Of a DNA stretch of 64,000 nt, positions 47,663-58,400 are shown one piece after another. Each line of letters opens with the position of its first letter. The first letter of the stretch is position 1. The notes under the pieces are model-generated. The model did not search any database. It saw nothing but the letters and a program-made list of their open reading frames with translations, and was not told the DNA's origin. Source of the stretch: Litsea cubeba (Eukaryota; Streptophyta; Magnoliopsida; Laurales; Lauraceae); NCBI GenBank assembly GCA_012931725.1, contig CM022951.1, positions 75,641,905 through 75,705,904 of the forward strand. The letters are read 5' to 3'. A program made the position numbers and the translations under genes.

Positions 47663-50600
47663 TACTCTATCTGATTTTTTTTTCTTTTTTGATAGGTTAA
47701 CTTAGTGGCTATGAGTGATACTATCAACTTGAAGACCACGACCGATTCCTATCCCTAGACATGTGTGTGATACCAAAATGCCAACACCATTAAACCATAA
47801 GTGTGTTGAGCTTGCTCCCTCTTAGTTAACCGAACCTATTAATACCTATAATGTCCATTTTGCTCGCCTGTATTATAACTCATAAAAATGACACAGGCGT
47901 ATCATAATTTCCCCTATTATTATTATTTGTTAATAAGTGATCTTAAAAACATTATAAGATATTTTAATGCTTAAAATTTAATTTTTCATAAATGAGGACT
48001 TAATGAATAGAAACTAGAGACTAGACTCTTGTGGGGCTAATTAGTTGGTGATTGGAATAAATGCTAAGAATCAAACTGTAGATGTACGCACTAATTAACT
48101 TAAAGCCTCGATTCAATTCAGTTGAAACATGTGGGGGCTCATGGTTGGTGATCGAGATCAATGTATTGAAAACAAAAAGGTCCAAACCAGTTCAAAAGAA
48201 TCGATCAGTATTGGGGGACCAGTATTTTAAAATGAAAGGACGAAATTTCACAGCTGAACTCATTTCTACATCTGTATGGATGATGATCATAAATATAAAA
48301 GAGGTGGAGATTTTAATGAATTTATAAAGTGTTGAGTTTTTAGAATGAAAATCCAAGAGATTCCTTGCAATTTAATCCTAACCTCCTTTTCCAATGGAGC
48401 CCTAGCTAAAAGGTGACCCATTTTAGCCAGACAACTCTCTTGCCAGAAAATTTTGGCCCTATTTTATGATACATGGTAGTTTTTGAGGTCCCATGGCCCC
48501 ATCAAATAAAAAGGTCCATTAGATGTCTATGATCTTTTTTCTTTTGCTTAAAGTGGACAATTATCAAAATTCAACTGATTTGGATTTTTATTTTTTTATA
48601 ATTTGACAAAAAAAAGAGAAAAATTCAAACTTTTTTGAGAAAAAGGGGCAGCTTGAGCATTGCCGATAAGTTAAAGATGGAATTGGAGGGACACAAAGTT
48701 ACAAGTTAGAAAGCAGGTGGGACTTTTTTTTTTGGATGACCTTGCCATTGGCATGGAGATAAGGATCCCACATACAGCCATTAAAGGATGTTTTGTGTGT
48801 CCCTCTGCCTGTCGGGGGGGCCTTCAGATTATTATTAGAGGCAAATAAACTTCCTTTTCTGTGGTCAATAGTGGTTCATTTATGTCCCACCAAAACATAA
48901 CAAATGAGACAGATGAGAGATGGGGTTTGGGACCCTTTATCCCGTGATGTGGACTTTTGATCTGATTGTGTCCAGCGATGATGAATATACTCACAAACTT
49001 AGAGATTAGAATGTTAGAAATCCATCTCCATCTCATCTAATCTTCTTTCAACTATGTATTCTAATACAAATAAATGGGTTCTAGTAGCAAACTATTTTCT
49101 TTACAATGGAAGCGTAATTCAAAATTCTCCTCTTTTCGCACGAAGAAAACGATTTTCCTGCTTTTATGCTTATTGCATCCAAATTCAATGGACAACTTGT
49201 AGACATTTGAGGACAGTAATCTGGAAATACCCGTGCGCAGAAGACAGGTAACAGAAGCATCGTTCTCAAGCACGTGAGGAGAGTCACGTAGCATTCAAGT
49301 TGACAATGCCTTGTGCATTAAAATCCAACGGAACAAGATAAACAATACTGAAGAGCGTGACCTGTTTCAAAGGACAATGCAATGTCTCTCGATAGAGACA
49401 GGCACTGCAAACTATAGACTTTCAATGACCACACTTGCACACATAATTCTTACATGATATATACACACTGAAATGGTAGAAGATGTATATATACATAAAA
49501 TTGAGTTATTTAGATAACTAACTTTTTATTGCTCATTTAACAAAAAAAAAAGAAAAGAAAAGAAAACTAACTTTTTATAGCTCCTGCCCGTTTGTTAATT
49601 TAAATAGTGTAGTGAAGGTGATGTATATGTCACATCATTGCTTTTTATAGGTGAAAAAGTGAAATAAAAAGAATGAATAAAATATAAGTGAGTTATGATG
49701 GTATTTTATTTTTAGTTGTTTGGGATGGAATATTTTTGACTTTTTGTATGGGGAAATGTAGTTTTTTTGATTTTTTAGTGAGTAAATGTAGTTGCTTTTT
49801 GACTTTTTGTTGGAAAAGATGGAGGAAATTTTGGTAAAAAGGGCTTTTGATGTGATGTTTAACTTGACTTAATCTTAGAGGTGAAATTAACAAACGGAAA
49901 AAGGGTCTTTGTAAGGGATATTAATTTTCAGAATTTTGTAAGAGGCTCTTAATTATTTAATTATTATGCATTCAAGTGAAACACCATTGAAATTAGGGCA
50001 CGTTTTTTTCCTTTTAAAAAAATACCTGCATTTTTCAGTATCCCTCACTCGTAATATGTATTATATAGGGTCTCAGACACAAGCGGTCTCACCAACACTG
50101 AGATCCCTATCCAATGGAATGAAATATCATTTACCATTGTTTTGTTTATGAGTTAGGCTACAAGTCTTAACACTCCTACACCGTAGTAGAGGATGGAGCC
50201 ATACTGCATAACTGCTTGCATCTATAGTATGGTTTCAAATATTGGTACACTTTTTCAACAAAATATTAGTGTGAAATATTATTTGCACTTGTATCGTATG
50301 TATGTGGTGTGTATATATTATCGATACGAGCATTGTGTCAATGTATTCCATCGTGTACTGGTTTCCTAAGCTTGTTTTACTAAACTAAAGTTACACCAAT
50401 ATGGCCGAATCGCTGAGCCTATAGAATCCAGTCTTTTACCCTACCACATCATTAGATGGTCTACCAAGATTAGAGAGATGCTCTAGATCATAATCGTAAT
50501 CTTAGTATCTTTTAGTCTTATTCATTTGATAATCTTCCGACAGCTCCAAGTAGATTATTAGCCTAGGCTCAACTAGTCCTAGTCATTTGAAAGCGCAATA

Positions 50601-51611
50601 GATTCTGGTAAGACTGTCAAATTGAAATGACTCAGTATCCATGAAGTTGAGTCAACTCAGCTGAGTCGCGTCATGATTTTGAACACTACTGGTATATAGA
50701 TTTCTGGTCTAGCTTGATGATTGAATGCACAAACGCAGCTAGTTATATTGCAGTTATGGATCGGAGTTGAATCCACTGGTGGGGTTGGCATAATGACAAG
50801 TCCATGATATGAACAGTAATGCATTGATGATGTGGATCATAAGTGGCTGCTTTTTTCCACTGTAGATGATGAACCATTTTAAAACTTCACATGTCACTCT
50901 CCTCTCCCTAAACCTTTGTGAAAGCTCCATGGCCATGATGATAGGCAGTGAATTAATGTCCAAGTCATTAGCTCTATAGTGATAAAAATGATGAGATCTC
51001 ATCTTTACACTTTCAACTTGACCCACATTTCTAACCATATTGTTCTCTTTTCTTTGATTTTGTAACCCTAGTGGAGCTCTACGTCAACTTTCTTTTTATA
51101 AAAGAGCTCTGGTCTAACTCTAACCATGCTTTTGAAGCCTTTTGGGTGTTGGAATTGGGGAAAAGGAATATTCAAACAAAGTCTTGCATGATTTGTTTTC
51201 GTTGCTTTTGGCCACCAGGGAAGTGGTGTGGTGGCCGTTATTACTGATTACTTACTCTCCAGTTCCAGTCACCCCACACTAACACTAACACGAGCTCCTG
51301 TTTAACTTTTTCCACGTGCTTCCTAGGGAATATCCAAACGCTCCCTTTCACATTATACGCTGGCACTTATTCTGTTTTACTCAATCTAAACCATACAAAT
51401 TGTCGTGGACCCCACTGGATTAAGATTGTCAAAAGTGCAGACTGCCGGGTGCACAATTTTCAAGGGCTTTGACTAGACCACAATAATGCTGGAAATCACA
51501 GACGCTTTCCTCGAATAAATATTTGCATTTGAGCGGTTTTACACTTTTTTTAATTTTCTTGTTTTGTTTGCATTTCTCTGTATGGTCGAAAACAAGAAAT
51601 ATGGGTCATGG
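47663..51611. other. Spacer, no gene recognised
   Basis: AT-rich intergenic DNA with scattered homopolymers. Frames of 60-95 codons (for example 49061-49294 and 50754-51038) show no domain, no codon bias and no splice context. Confidence 0.5.
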
Positions 51612-51670
51612 TTCTAGTTCAGTGGTAGAACTAGCAACTAGGGAAAACCTTGTGATACTTGAAATCCGAA
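51612..51670 (+). mobile_element. SINE-like tRNA-derived head
   Basis: TCTAGTTCAGTGGTAGA (51613-51629) fits an A box and ACTTGAAATCC (51656-51666) a B box at tRNA-like spacing. No boundaries found. Confidence 0.4.
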
Positions 51671-52869
51671 AAGTTCTAAAGGCAGGCCCCTAAATTTGAA
51701 GGGACTGATCACCATGACAACTAATATCGATCCAAATAAACTACAAAGTGTAAGAGCGTAACAGAAATCATCAACACTACTACTAACAGATTTTATATTT
51801 ATTAGTAGTAAAAGAGAAAATTTTACTAAAACAATATATGTACTAGTGATTCTCTCATAAACAAAACAGTAGCTTCCTCTATGGTAGTTGCATGACAAAA
51901 TATTACATGCTATAGGCTAGCGTCAAAATTGAGGTCATTCCTATTCCTATTGAAGCTAGCTATTCCCCAAACTCGTGTGCTAAATGATCGTTCTGTTGTT
52001 TTGGAGAACGATGGGGTAAGGATCCATTAAATAAAGTTAATGATGGGGGTGCAAGCATAGCAAGAAAATCTGCTACCCCATCAGATGATCTTCGACAAAA
52101 CTGGACATCTCAAAATTTCAATTGGGGCTTTCATCATGTATCCTTTTGCTCTTCTTCCTGAAACCATCAGGTGCCATTGCCAAGATAAGTTTCCAATTCT
52201 TGAAGGGCATCCATGTGCATGTTGGTCCCTAATTCAATACCCAGGAGGGCCTGAAGCTTGACTTCCAGTTGGTGCATAGCTGTACCTTGCTTGGTTCGAG
52301 TGAGCCACTATCATCACTTCCTAATGTCACATTCAATAAGTTAACCAGGTGGTATTTGTGCATCAAACTTACAGTTTTGTATAGCAAGGATCTGGGTTAA
52401 GAGGTTGCACAAAGTGGGTCAATGCCTTGGGTGAACTTGGCCAGAAGGCTACTAGGGGATAGAAGACGGCCAGAAGCACCATGTCTAATTCTTGAGCTTT
52501 GAAGGTTAAAAATTAAAAAAAAAAAAAAAATGCTTGGAAGGTATGGAAAAGGCCCATAATTTCTTCCAAATCCATCCCTCGATAATGGTGGCAAATGGGG
52601 TCGGGTCAAAATGGGTTAGATTGATTAGAGGTATCTATAGGTTGATCTCCAACCTATATTTGATCCATTTTTAAAACGGATCAAGTAACTTCAACCTACA
52701 GCAAATTCATTGCCAGTCAACCTATTTCACTTGACCCAACCTGCATACTAATGGCCCAAACCCAATCCATTTAAGTATCAGGTCCAAGCCCAAAGAAGCC
52801 CAAACCCAATCTTGCTCAAACACGCGTTCTTGGGCGGGCCGTAAAACCCTAATTCCTTCCGAATCGTCC
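51671..52869. other. Spacer upstream of the repeat-protein gene
   Basis: No gene recognised. 52590-52760 has loosely inverted GGGTCAAAATGGGTT and AACC...TTGACCCAACC motifs suggestive of a decayed MITE. The last ~100 bases are the leader of the gene at 52870. Confidence 0.5.
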
Positions 52870-53229
52870 ATGGATCCCTTCCGATGCATATCCGAACAAC
52901 AACGCCGAATCTCCACATCTCAGCAAGAGATTCTCAACGGCGAGATCGCCATGTTTTCCGGCGAGAAAGAGGGACATTCCACTCCGGCACCGGCAGATTC
53001 CACCGGAATCCTCGTCGGCTCCGCCAGGCGATCCTCCGGAAAACCTAATAAAGCAGCAAAAACCCCCCGTTGCGTTCAGATCGATCCCTACCAAGAAATC
53101 TCCGATCAATGCAAGGTTTCCACCTCCCAAGAAGAGATCTTGAACGAAGCAATCGCCGCAGCGAATTCCAAGAGAAAATCTCGATCAAGGACGGATCACA
53201 AAGAGAATCATCTGCGAAGAGGAATCTAG
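52870..53229 (+). CDS. N-terminal segment of unrecognised repeat-built protein (frame 1)
   Basis: ATG at 52870 opens a GC-richer frame than the flanks. It holds an internal repeat: DPFRCISEQQRRISTSQQEI (residues 2-21) and, about 70 residues later, DPYQEISDQCKVSTSQEEIL, both followed by LN..IA. It ends in a stop at 53227-53229. The repeat shows this frame is genuine to about 53165, but downstream coding clearly continues in the next frame. It is probably the true start of the gene continued at 53109-54821, separated by a one-base shift, but it could be an upstream overlapping frame. No GT-AG intron that would repair it is visible between 53165 and 53230. Confidence 0.65.
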   Translation: MDPFRCISEQQRRISTSQQEILNGEIAMFSGEKEGHSTPAPADSTGILVGSARRSSGKPNKAAKTPRCVQIDPYQEISDQCKVSTSQEEILNEAIAAANSKRKSRSRTDHKENHLRRGI

Positions 53230-54821
53230 GGTTTTCGGTTACGAAGAGGAAAATCTCTGATAGATCTACGGCCAGAGATCCTTCAAACACCCCGAGATCC
53301 TTCGTGAACACGGATGATGAGGTCGATGATCGTCTAGGGCTTCCCAAGGGTAAGATTCTGTCGGAGATGGATTTGAATTTTTTCAAGAGAATCAGGTTTC
53401 TCATTTCTAGTGGGAAATTTCCAGATCTGGAGGCTCTGAGGGATTCAGGTGTTCTGTTGGAGAGGGATTTAGATTTCTTCAAGAGGATGAAGTTTCTCAT
53501 CTCCAGGGGGCAATTACCAGATCTAGGGTTTCCGAAGCCCAAAGTAGATTCTCCAGCTCCAGCGGATGACATCAATACAAGTGCAAATTTAGGGCTTTCT
53601 CAGATGAATCCGAAGGAGTCTGGCCTTTCCAAGGGTGAGATTTTGTCGGAGTGGGATTTACGTTTTCACGATAGGATGAAGTTTCTCGTTTCCACAGGGG
53701 CATTTCCAGATCTAGAGTCTCTGAAGGAATCTGGAATTCTCTCGGAGAGGGATTTGGTTCTTTTCCAGAGGATGAAGTTTCTTATTTCCAAGGGGGAGCT
53801 ACCAGATTTAGGGTTCCTGAATACTAATGAAGATTCCAGAGTAGGTAATCTCCACACTTCGAAAGAGAAATCTCCTGAAAGGATTATAGATAAAGGTCCT
53901 GAAACTGAAATGGATATTCAAAAAGATGCAGGCATTGAGTCACCAGATGGAGAATCTCCAGCGGAGATTAATGTAAGGCTTTCAAAGTCCAAGGGAGATT
54001 CTTCAGGTGGATTTTCATCCAAAGATGTGGAAGTTCTTAAGAAATCTATTGCTTTGTTGGTGGCCATGATGAAAGATGCCAATGCCAGGAATGATTCTCA
54101 TGATCAGCTGGACAAGAGAGGTGCTACCATTTCTGAGAGCAAGTCGCTGACTGAGAAAAATTCAGGCATGAGAAGATCTGGAAAAGTTTCAGGGCCTGCA
54201 AAGAATAGGCTAAAAAGCCCAGCTCATGAAGATATTGGGTCTGGTGAGGAAGATGTGGGACAAAGAGATGAATTTGCAAGGTTCAGATACTGTCAATCAG
54301 GCAAACCTCCAAATCATCCAAGGTCGATGACACAAGAAACAGGCACCAAGTCGCTGACTGAGAAAAATTCAGGCATGAGAAGATCTGGAAAAGTTTCAGG
54401 GCCTGCAAAGAATAGGCTAAAAAGCCCAGCTCATGAAGATATGGGGTCTGGTGAGGAAGATGTGGGACCAAGAGATGAATTTGCAAGGTACAGATACTGT
54501 CAATCAGGCAAACTTCCAAATCATCCAAGGTCGATGACACAAGAAACAGGCACCATTAGAATTGCAAGCACAGCGTCCCACACCCGCCAAATTGGACGGA
54601 AACTGCCACCTTCACTACAAAGTACATCTGGTGGCTGGGCAAAGAGCAGTAATGCAGCATCTCAGAATGAGATTACTAAGAAGCTTTTAGATTTCGCAAA
54701 GGGAGTGTCAAAGGAATCTGATAGGTATACTGGGGATGAAGATATTCTGGAAGTAGCTGAACGGGCCGGGTATACATTTCCTCGGCCACGGTGGTGGCCA
54801 CCTGAAGAGCACCCATCATAG
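53109..54821 (+). CDS. Main frame of unrecognised repeat-built protein
   Basis: First ATG in this frame is 53109, but the real start is likely 52870 in the other frame. From about 53220 it is clearly coding. It carries four copies of a ~26-residue motif, consensus LSERDL.FF.RMKFLIS.G.LPDL, starting at 53355, 53451, 53640 and 53736; they form two pairs 285 bp (95 codons) apart. A Ser/Lys-rich linker follows, then an exact-frame 207-bp duplication (54141-54554), and a conserved-looking C-terminus ITKKLLDFAKGVSKESDRYT followed by ILEVAERAGYTFPRPRWWPPEE. No signal peptide or membrane segment. Highly charged and probably nuclear, by inference only. I do not recognise the family. Confidence 0.8.
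   Translation: MQGFHLPRRDLERSNRRSEFQEKISIKDGSQRESSAKRNLGFSVTKRKISDRSTARDPSNTPRSFVNTDDEVDDRLGLPKGKILSEMDLNFFKRIRFLISSGKFPDLEALRDSGVLLERDLDFFKRMKFLISRGQLPDLGFPKPKVDSPAPADDINTSANLGLSQMNPKESGLSKGEILSEWDLRFHDRMKFLVSTGAFPDLESLKESGILSERDLVLFQRMKFLISKGELPDLGFLNTNEDSRVGNLHTSKEKSPERIIDKGPETEMDIQKDAGIESPDGESPAEINVRLSKSKGDSSGGFSSKDVEVLKKSIALLVAMMKDANARNDSHDQLDKRGATISESKSLTEKNSGMRRSGKVSGPAKNRLKSPAHEDIGSGEEDVGQRDEFARFRYCQSGKPPNHPRSMTQETGTKSLTEKNSGMRRSGKVSGPAKNRLKSPAHEDMGSGEEDVGPRDEFARYRYCQSGKLPNHPRSMTQETGTIRIASTASHTRQIGRKLPPSLQSTSGGWAKSSNAASQNEITKKLLDFAKGVSKESDRYTGDEDILEVAERAGYTFPRPRWWPPEEHPS
54141..54554 (+). repeat. 207-bp in-frame tandem duplication (69 codons, two copies)
   Basis: Copies 54141-54347 and 54348-54554 each code KSLTEKNSGMRRSGKVSGPA through MTQETGT and differ at about five bases, several of them amino-acid changing (I/M, Q/P, F/Y, P/L). 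The unit keeps the frame open. Confidence 0.95.
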
Positions 54822-55435
54822 ACATGCACCCACATATTTGAGGGATTTAATGTAAATTCAGTGTGCAGTTTAAACAAGTAAATACACAGGCTTTTGTTTT
54901 GTGAAGTTCAGATGGAAGATGCAGAAGCTGAAAAAGTGGAAAGCAATTTTCTCTTCCCCTCTTTTTGTGATGTTTTGAATTGCGCACGCTGGGGATGTGT
55001 GATTTTAACTGAGCTATTATGGCTCGTGTGTGTAGTCTATTATGCATCAGCATGTTCTTGTAGAAATTGATGTGAATAGAAACTGACCCCTTTTTGTATA
55101 GTTAAATGATGAGGCATAATGAATTAAAGCTAGTTGTTGGCTCTCTTTCTTTTCTTTTTTTCTTTTTTTTTTTAATGGGATTGGCTCACTTTCTTTCACC
55201 AAAAAAAAGTAAACATTTTTAAAAAAAGAACATACAAAGACACAATGCCTTTTAGAAGAGGAGAAAAAGAAAATGCATGTAAAACTGTTACAAGAAGCCT
55301 TTCAATGTATACTGTATCTGTGAGAATATACTGTATCTACTATAGTTGGTTTCACATTTGAACAATGGCCCCTATACAAGGAAAGAATTTACCGGACATA
55401 ATACATATGCTTGCCATGAACAGTTCCATCTCCAA
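54822..55435. other. Convergent 3' ends
   Basis: The plus-strand gene ends at 54821 and the minus-strand VASt gene at 55436, so this stretch holds the two 3' UTRs. Poly-T tract near 55145-55175. Nothing else seen. Confidence 0.6.
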
Positions 55436-58400
55436 TCATGATTCTGTCTTGAACTGTTTGAGGCCTTGCAGATGTGTCTTCAACAATACATATTCACTAT
55501 GCATTTGCTCCAGTCGAGTTTCAACCATGAGCATTTCATCCATAAGGTGGAAAGCTCGCTTCTCCAACCATGCTCTAGCCTCGCTTCTATCACCACTGGG
55601 ACTATTTATGAAGTTCTCTCCAGAAATTAATTGGACTTTTGTTGGTCTAACTAAAAGAACAATGATACAAAGCTGCAAAAATGAAGTGGAAGATGAATTC
55701 AGAATTTGCTGGGATAACAGAAAAAATAAATAAACAAAATAAAAAAAAATCCATCCACAAGGAGATCAGCACATAATTAGGTGTGAACCAGTGCATTTTT
55801 GTGTATTAATGATTGATCGGTTATATGCACTTGGTAGAATTTTGCACACGAAAAAATAACAAGATGGAGTACACAACCATAATGCAAATGCACAAGATGG
55901 AAGTCCACATGCTGACCATAACGCAAATGCATAAGATGGATGCCCACATACAAAAGAAAACATTTGAGATGGTTTTGGCATGTGCTCCCATGTATAAAAA
56001 ACCTGTTAAGTGTTGCACAAGTTACAAGGGAAATGTTAGATTGAAATGACTGAGAGCTCAGCCATGAAAAGGGATTACCATTTACCACCCAGAGAAGAAC
56101 TCACAAAGCCAACAGCCCAATGTTCGTCATTCATCCGAGATTAAAATGAATTTCTCTTTCTTTCTTTCTTTTTTCTTTCTTTTTTCTTTTTTTTTTTTTG
56201 GAATGACTTGATATACAGCATTTACTACAAGATCTTGATCGTGTTCTTCGTGGCAATAGCATTAACTCCAACAGCAGCAGGACAATCCTAATGCTTGCTG
56301 GTAAATGGGCCACATAATTCACTTTATCCAGTGAAAATAATGGAGTCACGTTTCAATTACTTAGATTACCAACTATGCGGCCTTATCATGGACCCCATTA
56401 GATCATGTACATGGTTGCTTCCTCCAACCAACCTCAAAGACTCCTTTTGAGTGTCGGTGTAGCTATCAGCAAAAAATTCGCTCCACTGTAAATTGATGTA
56501 ATTGTAATGGTTCTAATCAATACATCCATCCAATGGATCAATTCAGGTAGCCATTGTAACAGATGCCAAAGCTGTTATTTAAAACCAAGGGCAGCGAAAA
56601 TACAATATAGGATCACATAAGCAAACAGGGGAGAAATCAGCACAAACAGATCAGAAAAGGTAAAGAATAAGGGTTTTGAAACCAAAACCCAAGGTATTCT
56701 TCACTTGCACATGTCCTCGGGAGTGCTAATTTTATAAGTCCAAAACACAGTCATGCATGGGGCTACTGACTGATATTTTTATTACAAATATGTGAGCTAA
56801 ACATGTTTTAAACCTAAATACAATCCAAACCACATCTAATATTAAGGCAAACAAGATATTATAATCCAAACCAATGCAATACTTCTTACAGGAATGAAAG
56901 AATATATATACATATAGTGGGAGCATTGCACAACACTTTTGGCATGCTGCAAGTGTGTAAGGCCTAGGCATATTTGGGGTTCAGGTTGGGTCCAGTTAGG
57001 TCCCCTTTTTGGGTCCACAAGACACTGACTTCATGAAAACAGCCCCTACAAAGGGACTGTTCTCTTGAAACAACGCGCTAATTGCATATTTAAGGGGCTG
57101 ATTTGAGCGCAAATAGATCCAGACCCCTCTAAACATGTGATTGGGTTCCACATGAACAAACAAACACCCCACCAAATAAGCCAAAGATTAGGCCACAATG
57201 TGATATTCTTGGCCTTCACAGGTAGATGTGGACTACTGTATCGATGTACATACCTGCATTATGATAAGGATAGAAATGATTGTGATAACCAACATCATAG
57301 GGAAGTGACGTTGGCTTTTCAGATACAAACAGAACATGGTCCATGATTCTCTGAATAAAGATGCCATGGAGGTGTCGATGTTCATCAATTCTCCTTTCAC
57401 AGGATTGCCAATCTGTGTCACTCTGTCCCTAGGTTCAGAGGCCACCTCTGAGTTCCTTGAAAGAGTCCTCCCACCACCAACCTCTTCTTCTAAAGTTCCG
57501 TTGAGTTTTGCAAACTCTTCCAATCTAGTGACGTTACACGGTAGCATGTTTGTGTTTGCTGTATCACTCACATCCCCTACATGTAATTTAACACATGAAG
57601 CATAAACATTAGAATATTATTACTAACAATTTCAATTAAAATGATTATTTTTAAGTCTGCACTATCATACACTATTTTAGTTTTAGGCATTATGATTGTT
57701 AATTGCAATATGTATAGTTAATTGCCATAATGTAATGGAGTTTAAACGGCCAAACCTTCTAGTTCTGCCAGGTCCTGCCTCTGCTTCAACAATTCATGAG
57801 CCTGAAACAGGTTTTGATAATTAATTATCTATATGAGCTTCACTGACCAGGCAATTTGGGGTAAATAGAAACAACAAAAACCTTGGGAAGTATCATATAG
57901 AGAGAGAGAGAACGTACATTTTTTATCCAAGCTGCATAAGTTTCTCGGCACTCTTCATATGTTGATTGCTCTATTTTGCCTGTAATTCTTGCCCACTTGG
58001 CAATAAATATCAAATTCATGTTTCAAGAAGATGCATATAATGAATCATTGCAAAAAATGTGCATCAATTGAGATTCAAAGCTCTTAATCTTAGTAGGTTC
58101 GTACAAACATGCAGATACATAAACTGGAAACCATAAAGAATATATCTAGTAGCAAAATACATGTAACAAAACACTCCTTAATATGAAAACCAGCACTGCT
58201 TATTTAGTGAATATCGAAATACAAAAATAAATAATCCATAGAACAGTAGGATATAGCGAATCAAATCAGCACTCCTAACAATCCCCTTAATGAATCCAAC
58301 TGCAAATTGACAAGGGCTATAAATGGGTCAGGTCTGACCAATGGACAGACTGGATCCAACCCAAAAAGAACTGGGGTTTGATCCAAGTATAAACCTGATG

